From contig OZ024887.1 in the NCBI GenBank assembly GCA_964017195.1, forward strand, positions 4,329,959-4,393,958: a stretch of DNA of 64,000 nucleotides. The letters run 5' to 3'. This document shows, piece after piece, positions 34,303 to 45,229 of this stretch. The notes beneath the pieces are model-generated. The model did not search any database and was not told the origin of the DNA. It saw only the letters and a program-made list of their open reading frames with translations. The DNA comes from Siderastrea radians. Taxonomy: Eukaryota; Cnidaria; Anthozoa; Scleractinia; Rhizangiidae. How positions within the stretch are numbered: position 1 is the stretch's first letter; every line of letters begins with the position of its first letter. A program made the translations under genes and the position numbers.

Positions 34303-36708
34303 CCGATCACCCGGACAATCGTAAAATACGAATAAGGATAATTGGAAATTTTATCAGATGGGATTAAAAGTTAGAGAAGAAAGAGAAAAGACAAACAAAG
34401 ACCCACCACGTTAAGACATATATTATAAATGGGGATAAAAACAGGGATAACTTGCCGAGTGAATTAAAGTTTCTATTCACTCTATTCATCGACCCTCAGT
34501 GCAAGTTGCGTTACTACAAACTGTCGATTGCGTTACCTGCTTCTCATGGGCATCTGCCGAGTCTGAGTCGGTCGAGTCACTGAGATCTTTGCTTTCATCT
34601 TCAGTGTACTTCAATCGTTTGGCCTCCAGTCTCGTGTACAGATCTGCACGATATGCTGATAAAAAAGATCCGGGAGAAATGAATGTAAAGAACGTCCAAA
34701 ATCTTGGTTTGCTGCAGACTCAAGATCAGGGTACGTTTCGTGTGATCGGGCGAATCCCTAACCAAACGTACGACGCACTGGAAAGGGAAAAATTGCCCTC
34801 TGACTTGAAGCTAATCCCGTTAGTGCTTGTTAGTACTGTTGTGAGTAACGTACCTGAATAGTGTAGTGTAAGAAGTATAGTGTAGGCAATTTAGTGTTGA
34901 AGTACTATATGTTTAATATAGGCCTACTTCGTATTTTGTTGTAATCAAGTACACGTATGCACTGAAATCACAATAACATGAAGTTCAGTGTAATGTTTAC
35001 TGTGATAATGTAAACTCCCCTGGCCGACCCTACAATAAGACGACTGCTCGGCATAAAACAACCTTAGGGGGTGTTTACATGATAATGGTACGACTTTCAT
35101 ACCGTCACGTGTTCGCCCCTGATCCATGTCCTGGTTCTGTATTCGTTGACACCTGTCCAAAATCTCTTATAGGTACGAGTCATACCGGATGTTCGAGTAC
35201 ACTTCGGTAATTGTACCGGATCGCCAGAGATTCTCATCCTGGAAGGAAGACTCATACCGGTGTCATGTAAATGTAGGGCGACTCTCCATTCTTATCCCTG
35301 TTTGTTTTAATCGTTTTGTTTTAAAACAAAACTCGCACTGCCGTAGAAAGCTGTTCTGTAAAAGGGGTATAAGGTTTTACCTCGTGCCGGAATGAAAGTC
35401 GCACCCGTGTCATGGCCATCCCCGGCCATAGCAATGAGGAACACCTGTAAATTGTTTCTGAGCACCAAAGGAGATCAGGGGGTCGAACAGGGCTGAGACT
35501 GAGAGAAAGATGTTTGCGCGCGCGTCTCGGCGGCGGAATCGTCATTTGAGTCGACGAGCGAAGCCCTATTCGCTCGCAGCTCCGCTGCTAGCCTGCGAGC
35601 AGGCTTACTTAGTATGTTATTCGCGCGAGTATCTTGGCGTTGGCGGCGGAAGAAGAATGGAAGAAGAATGGGGCCCATTATTCCTCTCGAAGGCTCGCTT
35701 CGCTCGCCGACTTCCCGCGCCAAGATACTTGCGCGAATAACACCCTTAGTGAGGCTGCTCGCTGGCTACTCCGCTGCCGAGTCGCGCGCGCGAAAACCTT
35801 AGTGAGGCTGCTCGCAGGCTAGATTGCACACTGCAGTTGCTTACCACGCAGCAAACATTAACTCTTAGTTACCTGAAAATCTCTTCCCTCCAATCTGTCG
35901 AATATCTTCAAACACGTGACCACAGGTACAGATTTCCAAAGTTCCTAAAATCTGACGAGAAAACATCCGTACTGATAAAAACCGTAAGATATTGGTTAAC
36001 ACATGGGCTAACAACGGAAATTTCAATTAAAAATATGAGCAATTCCTACTGAATTCCTGGCAGTATTTATCTTGCACTCAGGTCTGAGAGGTAGTTCGGG
36101 GAATAATTCTTCGCTCACAAACAATGGCGGTTCCCGAGCGCAGAGCAAACCGTAGCACCGCGTGGATATCACACCATCACGTGCCGAAACTCAGTTCTCC
36201 GCCAGCCACTTTTTCAAGAGAAGTATGGAAGTATGGCTTACGAGTGTATTTAGAGGAATTACCAGGAGAGTAAACAAGAGAGCGAATCAAAAGCTTAACG
36301 AATGGCAAGAGAAATATCATTTGTTAGTAAAATGATGACACTCTATTTTAAATAATAACATGTTTGCTGAACGCTGGTACCGGTAGCGGTCAGTAGCGAG
36401 CACTCAAGATCTCAAACCGCTTGGAAGGCCGATCAAAACTAGCTTATCTTGAATATATAGGGTGTCGCCTTCACCAAGCTTTCTAAGAGATAACTGGTTT
36501 CATAAACTGTTCAAAAAAACATTTTGGCAAGAAAGGGCCATTAATATTAGTGCTCTCTCTCATTTACATTGCAAAATATCACTTTGCTAGTGGAAGCAAA
36601 CGCTAGACAGCAGTTTTGTACTAGTGGAAATATACTTATTCTACTACTATCAATAATCTCCTCGATAGTTACCGTTGAGTTGCAAGCAAGGCACTGTCTT
36701 AGAACCAT
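32880..36708 (-). CDS. Gene G: UPF0547/C16orf87-like zinc-ribbon protein, 4 exons
   Basis: Exons are 36708-36673, 35951-35873, 34655-34537 and 33128-32880 (36, 79, 119 and 249 nt; 160 residues). Exon 1 reads [12 protein letters not shown]. Exon 2 has [19 protein letters not shown]. Exon 3 begins [14 protein letters not shown] and continues into an acidic Asp/Ser-rich stretch, unlike the basic exon 3 of A and B. Exon 4 has a strongly basic segment and ends [19 protein letters not shown]. Phases match the family. Intron 2 contains a palindromic MITE. Intron 3 contains a foldback with two hammerhead ribozymes and TA microsatellites. Exon 1 lies at the left edge of the segmental duplication that also carries GPCR copy E. 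No TGACGTCA palindrome was found upstream. Confidence 0.85.
33365..33436 (-). ncRNA. Type I hammerhead ribozyme, left copy
   Basis: Read on the minus strand: CTGATGA, then stem II (GTGCCGTAC, loop AAGTT, GTGCGGTAC), then GAAA. Stem III is ACT/AGT closed by ATTT, and cleavage is expected after the A of GTA. Stem I pairs the segment TTTGGCAATTTTAT with GTAAAAATGCCAAG, with one mismatch and wobble pairs. All conserved core bases are present. It lies in the sense direction of the intron of gene G. Activity is predicted, not shown. Confidence 0.85.
33864..33935 (+). ncRNA. Type I hammerhead ribozyme, right copy
   Basis: CTGATGA is at 33878-33884, stem II at 33885-33907 and GAAA at 33908-33911. 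Stem III (ACT/AGT) closes at 33920 and the expected cleavage is after A33921. Stem I pairs 33864-33877 with 33922-33935, with two or three mismatches, so it is a little weaker than in the left copy. The catalytic core is identical to the left copy. Confidence 0.85.
33968..34300. repeat. (TA)n microsatellites with a 55-bp direct repeat
   Basis: TA runs lie at about 33968-34012 and 34231-34300. Between them a segment of about 55 bp containing TTTATATGATCGTTATGATA occurs twice, at 34017-34070 and 34159-34213, spaced about 143 bp. It adjoins the right end of the hammerhead foldback. Confidence 0.85.
35590..35820. mobile_element. Palindromic MITE in intron 2 of gene G
   Basis: It begins AGCCTGCGAGCAGGCTTACT and ends AGTGAGGCTGCTCGCAGGCT. 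Inner arms repeat TTATTCGCGCGAGTATCTTG and its inverse. The GC-rich interior produces several overlapping open frames on both strands that are not genes. Confidence 0.85.
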
Positions 36709-39700
36709 GTTCGTTCGTCCCGCAGTTACACGGCTCCTGCACGTCTCCCACTCCAAGATGAAAAGGAAACGTGTTGGTTATGCAACCCTATTTGTATCGA
36801 CAGGTCACGTGCATGTGTCACACAACGACCATGGTTGGTGTCACGTTTCATCACTTGCAAAACGTTACGTTGTTTTTTGTTTTTAATATTTCCCTGATTT
36901 CCAAGCGGAAAATATTTAAATCTGTTTATACATTATGCATTCACAAAGCTTCAAATTTAAAACATTGATCATCGATTATGGTTTCTATTTATAACACTTC
37001 GACATATTTTACACTTTGCTTTTACGTGTGCACCATAAAATTCTAGATCTTATTTTTCCTTAATTTTGCTTAGTCATTATCTTTTAATTTAATTCGTTTA
37101 TTTGTGTTGTATTTATCTTTTTTATCAGAGTATTACAATATTTATAGTAAGGGCGCATTTGAAATTAATCAATCTAATTTTTATTTACAAGACCTGGGAA
37201 GACCCCTAGGCCTAATTTAAAATAACGGCAAAACTGATTTCCGATATTTTGCACTCAGCCAATGCGAGTCCTACGTGTTGTTTTAAACAATAGGTTGGAC
37301 AATACTTAGGACACATGCCAAACGTTTAGGAGTTCTTTATGGATTCGTCCCGAGATTAGGTCATCAGTTTAATTCTGATTAGGTAGGATGAACTCGAAAA
37401 CTGGCCTTTTTCCGGAAGCAAGTTCCTTTTTCTTTCTTCTCATTTATTTCTGCCGGGCCTTTCCTATCTTGCCAGGCGACTTGAAGGCTTGCTTGATCGT
37501 TCTTACTTCTTTAACCGACCGTCGCTATGGCGACCGCCGGTTTATAAAATGGGCACGGTTTTGTGGTCATGGTCAGTTGGCTTAACATACGAACAAAGTG
37601 CTGTAAAGCTTGTGGTACGGGTACTCAAGAGCGGTACCATTCTCGTCCCCAGAGCTACGCGGCTTTTTTTAAATTACGTCTCTTGTAGCTCTGGTAACGG
37701 CCAAAAATTTAATTTTTTTGATTGGCCGATTCAAACTGCATGCGCAATAACGTAAAAATTTTTTGGCTTCTACGCATAACGTTTTATTTCCGATTGAATT
37801 AATCAGGGCATTAATTAATATATTGACTTGATCAATTTCCACGCAAAGAATGCGGCTCAGGGCAGATTAAGCGACCAAATTTTGAATTCAAAATGTTGAG
37901 ATTGTCGCTAAATGCCAGCGATTCTTTCCTCGCTACAGCATTTTCTACAAAACTACAGCTTGTCCATAAATAAACACATATGTCACTGTCTCATCAACTT
38001 TTGTAATGTCCTCTTGATGTCGATGTTTAAAAACTTGGGCGCCAACTGCTTCTGGAAATTTTCGATGGGGTAAAACGTAATACAGTATAGCGTTTAGGGG
38101 TGGCGAAACGATAAGTACACAGTTGACATTCTCATACAACAGAAACCAGACGAATGTAATAAAATAACTGTACAATTCAATATATTAACGCAAATGCAAT
38201 AATATTATAACTTTAATCAGGCAAGATACAAATCCAAAACCTGTGAGCAAAATGCAGGGACAATCGTTCTTCTGAACAACTACGGCACGAAAGGCAGCTT
38301 CTTAATTTTGTTCCTTTTAAAGCTCCAGGTTTTCCGCTAATTGCAGGAGATTAAGTGGGTCCCGAACAGCTTTTAGTCCATCCATAAAGCACCACGACTC
38401 GATCGATAGGAATTCAAATTTCTCAGTTGTTGTCAGAATATTGTCATGCCCAGAGCTCTTAACCAGAGCTCCACGGACGAGAACGGAGCAGGCGCAATAG
38501 CACCTTAACGAATTAGACATGCGCTACCGGATGTCGTGAATTTCACGACATCCGGTAATGGCTGATACTAGAGCCCTACGATCCCACCGCTGACAGAACA
38601 GATCGTAGGCTCTGGGAACGAGAATGGAGCGGTACTGTCTTATATAAGACGCATGCGCATATTAGTCTGCTGAATGTTACCTTCGTGTGTTCTTGTCTTT
38701 TAATTTACAGTATTTAACATATCAACGACGAAGGGTTGTTAAGTTTGGTTTTTTTTGTATTTGTCTTGTATAACGCATGCGCAATTGAGTAAAGCAGCTA
38801 ATAGGATTGAATGCGAAATTGGCTGTGTTGTCTGATCTAGTTAGTGGTTATGGTGAAAATTTTTTTAGCGCAGGAGTTTTTTATTGGGATTGACATTTTG
38901 AGGGATGTAAAAATGTGGGAGTCAGAAGGATTTGTGAATGTCAGGAGCATATCACGCTTCTGTGAAGGTGATTTGCTTTGAAAGTTGCGTTTTGTATAGG
39001 AGCGGTGTGATATTGTGCTGCGTGAGAGGCGGTTTCCCTTGGCGTTTTATAGGCGGGGGGGGGGGTGGTTTGCGAAGTGGATTGTAAGGTTTCTGATTGG
39101 CTAACTTGTATTTCGCAGCGGACAAAAAGGACAGTCGCGTTTTGCCGGCGTGGGCTAGGAAGAGAAGGAATTGGTACTAGTATGATGATGCAATATTAGT
39201 TGATTGCACCATCAGTGCATGATAGTTCTTGTGAACGGAGAGAGATGAGTGTTTATTTGAGGCGAGAAGTTGATACGAAGGAATCTTCATTAATAAGGAG
39301 ATCAATTAATAAGGCAGGTGTTACGAGTCTTTTTGCATTGAAAGAACGAAAATATCTGAATATTATCGACGGATTTGTGTGGTTTGCGTGTGGTGTTCGC
39401 TAAAGGCTACGAGTAGTCTCTCTTTCCGTTCAGAGATAGTGAAGGAAAAGAAAAACAAGCGAGTGAGCGCGAAATCGATTGCGGCTCGACAGGCGCGTTA
39501 GCTTTCAAACACGTGGGCGACTTTCGTCCCCGCTCGCTCGTTTACTTTTGCAAGGGGATTCCCGGGTTAGCCAACCGGATTTAAACGTCATGAGATATGC
39601 CTTGACGTGCCCCATACTCTGACGATCTGCTCGAGCTCGAGTTTATCAAGCGTTATATTTTGATTCTACTGCTATGTTCACTGTTTGTATTTAAGGTCTA

Positions 39701-40035
39701 GGCACAACAGTAAATACTTCGTCGTCCCTGTGTGAGCATTCTCAGATGTGGACGAATTTATATCGACATTCAACGTTTGAGTGAATTTGCGTTTTTCAGC
39801 ACAAATAAAAGCGATAAGAAAGATAAGCTGAGTCATCAGAGTTTAAACATTACGTCATCCAGTACCGCTATAGTCAAAATATTGTGTCACACAATCACAT
39901 TTTTCGTCACGCTGGTTCGTATAAATAGAGGATCGCGCTAACATTTGTGAAACCTAGGGGTGGGGAGGGTCAGAATGGCCGGTTAAAATGCCCAATGGGC
40001 TTTCTTGTTGATTTTGTAATCCTTCCCGCGAGGCC
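36709..40035. other. Left part of segmental duplication unit 1, with a 2.5-kb insertion
   Basis: Sequence from about 36170 matches sequence from about 44036. The match breaks near 37510 and resumes near 40015. The roughly 2.5 kb between is unique to this copy. It holds MITE-like ends (CTCGTCCCCAGAGCT near 37645, CTCTGGGAACGAGAA near 38610), a near-perfect 33-bp palindrome at 38525-38557 and poly-G near 39055. No gene is recognised in it. Confidence 0.55.
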
Positions 40036-40039
40036 TGTT

Positions 40040-41925
40040 TATCAGGAACAATGATTAGCTCATCATCCAAACTGCTGCCCCTACTGCTAACTTCGTTTCC
40101 CTGCGGTGCTATTTTTATCACTTTGTTACGCTACGGCGTTTGACTTGTTGCTGTGGTTGCAACTGATCCTCTAGCTTCACTTTCAGGGTTTTCCTCAGGT
40201 CTCACGGATGCTCCGGTTTTTCGCCTTCCGCTGATTGGTGTCGCTTTGAGGATTATTCTGTCGCGATCGTCTTCCCGGTCCTTCGTTTCAACTTCTCACA
40301 GGTCTTTCTTGAAATGGGGTTCTTCCACAAGGATCTTTCAGTAGTTGCCTTAAGGCAGCGCAGTATCTTCCGTTTCTCAGTACGTATATAATTGGGTTTG
40401 AGGCGCTTGAAACAAACGTACCAAAGGCACCCAGGAAGCCGAACCAACGGAAGTTTCCGCGTTTTGGCCCCAAGCGACAAAGGAAATTGTTGGAACGTAG
40501 CAGATGAAGTATGTTAAGACAGCCATGGCCACAGTTTTAGTGGCTTTGATGTCCTGCTGAAGCCTTGCCTCGGCTTGAAGAGGAGGCAAATGAAGCAACA
40601 TTCTCTGTGACAAAAAGGAAAAGGATTATATATTGGTATGAGGTGTAAATGTGTATCTTAAAAAAATAAGAAATAGACTGTTCCTCATTGCAACCTAGGA
40701 AGATGATTAACATGGACCTTACTTGAAGAAAAAAAAATACAAACAAACAAAAAACAAATCGCAACATTTAGTTTGATCTCCCATGCCCGAGTTGTTCGAA
40801 GGCTGGATAACCTTATGTGCCCTGTCCTCTGGGTAAAATGCTATCCAACGAAGAAAAAATACTCCAACCAATCCATTTTATCGTCCGGACAGTGATTTAT
40901 CCAGTGGATAAAGTTATCAACCCTTCGAACAACTAGGTTCCGAAAAATAACCTACAACCTGACACTAATCCGGTACTAATTACCTGTCACTCGAGATAAA
41001 GAGACGAGTTCACAACGAGTGATGGCGTTTAAGAACCACGTTGTGATCTGACGTGAAATCTCTAGGAAAAAGAATCACGGCGCTGTTAAATCATTACCGC
41101 TTATGTGAGATCGAGATGCGAATTTCTTCTCACAGAAAAACTGCCTGTCGGAAACGGACACTGATAGCAACGAAAACGTGAACGTAGGCCTCAATCCGTT
41201 TTTATACAGCTCCGATTCAATCAATTTGTTTTCAGTTTGCGTTTTTTTAGCTTTTTTGAAATAAAACGGTTTCATAATTCGATAGACGTACGCTAAGTAT
41301 AAAACAAACAAATTGGAAATTGCACTTCTCTTACCTGGTTGTTTTTCTGGTAAATCGTGTAACTCGTTAAGATTCCAAGCACTGCTGCAGCTATGACGAA
41401 GACAGCCATGACTGGTGCTATAAAACTTTTTTGGTTGAAAATTATCGCTCGGCTTTCTTTCAACGGTTGATTATCAAAATCCACGTCAAACAAGGCAATT
41501 GATACTATTGCCACAACGATAGTACAGCTAAGCCATGTAAGCAAAACGGCAAAGTAAGCTTTCTTTGTTGTCTTCCATGTAAAGTACTTAAGATCTAGAT
41601 ATAGAGCAAGGAATCTGTCCAACATAAGAACAAACATGGAGACTATATTTAGAAGAGTAAAGTCCAGGTGTAATGAACTGGAAATTATGGCCAACGTTTT
41701 TCCTTTTAGCCAACTGGGTTGCACGACAAAGTACAGGACAAAGAGAGGAACGTTGATGAGCGCGTTGAGAAAATCAACCACAGCAAGATTGGCAAAAAGA
41801 ATGTTTGGAGAATTACGGAGGTTCTTGAAGCGGTTGAAGATGGCGATGAACGACCCATTACCGATCGTTGAAACCAACGTTAACATTGCACTTAGCAATG
41901 ACATAACAACTTGAAAAACATCCAT
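40040..41925 (-). pseudogene. GPCR copy E, frameshifted
   Basis: Exon 1 (41925-41335) is open and contains TM1-TM5 with GNGS, LAVVD and LDRFLALYLDLKY. Exon 2 starts at 40604 after a CAG acceptor. Near 40457 one base is missing relative to copies D and F, between TM6 and TM7, so the frame changes before NPIIY. A second lesion, a TGA in place of GGA at 40288, truncates the tail. Homology to the D tail continues to about 40040. The intron holds a CCGAGTTGTTCGAAGG MITE. A truncated product is possible but would lack TM7. Confidence 0.85.
40783..40945. mobile_element. MITE in the intron of GPCR E
   Basis: The ends are inverted: CCGAGTTGTTCGAAGG and CCTTCGAACAACTAGG. It belongs to the same family as 1783-1920. 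The same insertion is present at the matching place in copy F, so it predates the duplication. Confidence 0.75.
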
Positions 41926-44900
41926 TTTGCCAACTGCCAAAGCAGCTGATAAGGTAGACTACATGTTCCAACGTTAAGGTTTTCCCTAGGACTTGCTCTT
42001 AGTCTCTCGTTTCTCTTGGGGGCAAAAGAGATGTTTAGATGATTGTAAAACGCCGTATATGTATATGTATAGCACTGGTTGCGAAACAGATGTTCGATGT
42101 CCAGATGATTGCAAAACTCCGCACGGAAAATTTGCGTGTGTTGCGCGCGATGCCATGCAAATGAAATGTCAGAACCAGCTGCCATTTTGATTCACGCGTG
42201 TGGAACACGCGCACGTCTTCCATTATCACAACGACCGACTTGGAGAAAATCTAGGTTTACTCACTCTTGTTTTACTTTTACCACTAAATTTTCGTTGGCG
42301 TCTGTCCACCTTCACCAGACTTGCAAAAGCTGTAAATAACCGTTGCAAAGAAGTTTTTCACTCAGTTGTAGACAACAGGGCAAAGTAACAAAACAATGAT
42401 CTTGTTTTTAGCTATCTGCCTATTCCGTTAAAAAAGGATATATTAGTATACTGGGAAGACCAAACGTTATTTTTATTTGCTTTCGCCCAGCGTCTTATAT
42501 AACCTGCGATCAGGCCGAAAGCTAATGTGTAATTAATGTTACGAGCGCAAAATGTGAAACTTTTGTATCCAAGACACAATATAACAATGTCGTCATTATC
42601 TTTTAGGAAAAGATGTATCCTTTAAAAAAAATTAAATTTGCATCACCGTCGGTTTGCCTGTTGGCAAGATTTGCCTCACAGCAAGCGATATATAACGCGA
42701 AATATGGTTAAATGCTTTTATCTTCTCATGTATATTTTAAAACTGCAGTTTTTCATTCTTCTGAAAAAATCCATATTGCTTTTTTAAAGTCGTTTATTAT
42801 TCATAATTATTTTTCCTTCGAATTCTCGTATTTCGCAGCTGCCGTATCATAACCAAAACAGGATACATCAAGATATAAATATGTCCTTTAAGCAGGAATG
42901 CAGTAGAAGTATTGTATATGCTTAACAAAATTTAGGCTAATTTGGCGTTAGATTGTTGGGTAATTGTTTTGCCTTTCCAGTGATAAGTGCACTGTTTGCT
43001 GGCCGTTTAAATTAAAACTCTTTATCAAGATGATTTTATTAATTCTTTGTTATGATAAATTGTCACCTTTAACTGCTCGTTCTTTCCCACAGTTTGACGT
43101 AGTTAGTCCCGGAAATGATATCTTCATAATGATGGGGAGATTTACCTTCAATTATCAGAATTTCTAACCTTTTATTACCGAAATGCATTAATGTTTTTTA
43201 ATTTTATGAACATTTTCACCTCCTAATATTCCCAAAAATTATTCCGGAGACCTTTGATTATTAGTAATGACAAGCCGCGTCAGAAAAGATCTTCATGAAC
43301 GTGGTCTGGCTAACGAAAACATTGGCATGCTGGTCTTTACCATATTACCCTTTATTTAAGACGATTGCCCTTAAACAATGTTTTAAGTGCTCGTTGCTAT
43401 GGTTTCTACTTGCTGTTTCCCTATCCACTTGTGTTGACTACAGAAAGTAACAGTAAGTTACGAAGCCTTTATGAAAGTCCTGCTTTGATTGCAAAATGGA
43501 AAATAATACCGCTCCGTAGTATATACCATTTCGATCTAAACAAGTACAAAAACGATATGTCAAACAATCCTGCACGAATGAGAAGTCTGGTTAACCTTTT
43601 TTTTCTTTGCGCACGTGTCAAGTTTCTTGAAAAGCGCAAAAAAAAAAAACACCCCCTCACACCCCCCTTATACAAACACCGCTCTCGAGCATCCGCCTAA
43701 AACACGGTTGATTTCCCCTGTCTGACCAAACCTCAGCTGGCCGGCTAAGTAAGACCAAACATCTCGGCGCTATCTCGAAAATAAACCGCTTTCCTTGGAA
43801 GCTGGATACTGTCTTGAACTCTCGATTTGAGTGTTTGAGATAACTAGAACTTAGGCCCCATTTATATAGAGAAAAGTTGTATCGGGTACCCGAGACAACT
43901 TTACCGCGCGTTTATATAATAAAAGGTGGCCCTGCTGACCTTGTTGGATCTAGTGAATCAAAGTTAACCCTAAAGATTTTTCGTTGAATCTGTCACTGTA
44001 GCCTCTGTTTGTTTCAGTAAATTGTGCCTCTTCACACCATCTCGTGCCGAAAGCCTTTTTCCGTATTTCTCCGCCGGGCCGGTTTCTCGAGAGAAGTATG
44101 GCTTAGGAATGAATTTAGAAAACTTACCAGGAGAGAATAAATCAAAAGCTGAACAATAAAAAGAGAGATTTCATTTGTTAGTAAAATGATGACGCTCTAT
44201 TTTAAATAATAACATGTTTGCTGAACGCTGGTACAGTAGCGGTCAGTAGCGAACACCCAAGATCTCAAACCGCTTGCAGGGAGACCGATATTTCCTTTCC
44301 TTTTCTTTTGTTTTGGAAATGGGAAACCAGACACTACTGGATACAGCGTTCCCTTCACGATACTTTCTAAGAGATAACTGATTTCATAGACTGTTAAAAA
44401 AAAACAACCTCTCAGCAAGAAAGGGCTATTCTGAATACTTTAAGTGCTCCCTCATTTACATTGCAAAATATTGTCACTTTGCTGGTTAAAGCAAACGCTA
44501 GACAACAGTTTGTACCAGTGGAAATCTGCTTATTCGACTACTTCAATAATCTCCTTGATAGTTACCGTTGAGTTGCAGGCAAGGAACTGTCTTAGGGACC
44601 GATTACATGAGCCGGGCTGGCTCGGTATACCGAGATGACTGCTTAGCCCAGTATTACATGAGGCGAGCCAGCCCGCCTAAAAAGATGGCTCCATCAAAGA
44701 GCATGAATCGAGTGTTTTTACTTTCGCTAATCCATTATTTTGGTGTATTATTTTCAGTTTTACGTAGCTTTGCGGTCTGATAAACCTTAATGTGTCACAT
44801 AGAAAGGGAAATACTGTATCGATCTTCTGGTGAGCCATTTTGCTCTGAAGCGAAATTTAGTGACGAGAAAGTGTTGGCCCGGCATATTTATGACACATTT

Positions 44901-45229
44901 TAGACAGACATATTTTACACTTTGCTTTTACGGGACGACCCTAAAAAAAACTGGTTTCCGATATTTTGCACTTAGCCATTGTGAGTCCTAAATGTTGTTT
45001 TTGACAATATAGGATCCATGCCAAACGTACAGGAGGTGTTTATGGATTCGTTCCTTGATCACGTCATCAGTTTAGTTCTCATAAGGTTGGATGAACTCGG
45101 AAACTGGCCTTTATCCGAAAGCAAGCTAAGTTCCTTTTTCTTTCCCCTCTACTTCTGCCGGGCCTTTCCCATCGTGCCAGGCAACTTGAAGGCTTTCTTG
45201 ATTCTTTTTTTCTCTTTTCAGTTTGCAAT
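41926..45229. other. Upstream of GPCR E and the duplication junction
   Basis: 41.9-44.03 kb matches the region upstream of GPCR F (47.3-48.6 kb). The junction between the two duplicated units is near 44030-44040. Beyond it, 44036-45229 matches 36170-37510. No independent gene is recognised. Confidence 0.6.
44566..44600 (-). pseudogene. Relic of UPF0547-like exon 1 in duplication unit 2
   Basis: Aligned with exon 1 of gene G, this reads CTAAGACAG and then TTCCTTGCCTGCAACTCAACG, followed by an intact GTAAC donor. The ATG is lost and the first zinc-ligand cysteine codon TGC has become TTC. A palindromic insertion (GCCGGGCTGGCTCGG) abuts its 5' end. No exons 2-4 accompany it. Confidence 0.8.

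Noticed and set aside
34499..34861. 120-codon plus-strand frame
   Set aside because: It is antisense to exon 3 of gene G, which has correct splice sites and the family motif on the minus strand.
35475..35822. Cluster of overlapping Arg/Ala/Ser-rich frames on both strands
   Set aside because: They fall in a GC-rich palindromic MITE. Low stop-codon frequency in GC-rich DNA explains the open frames.
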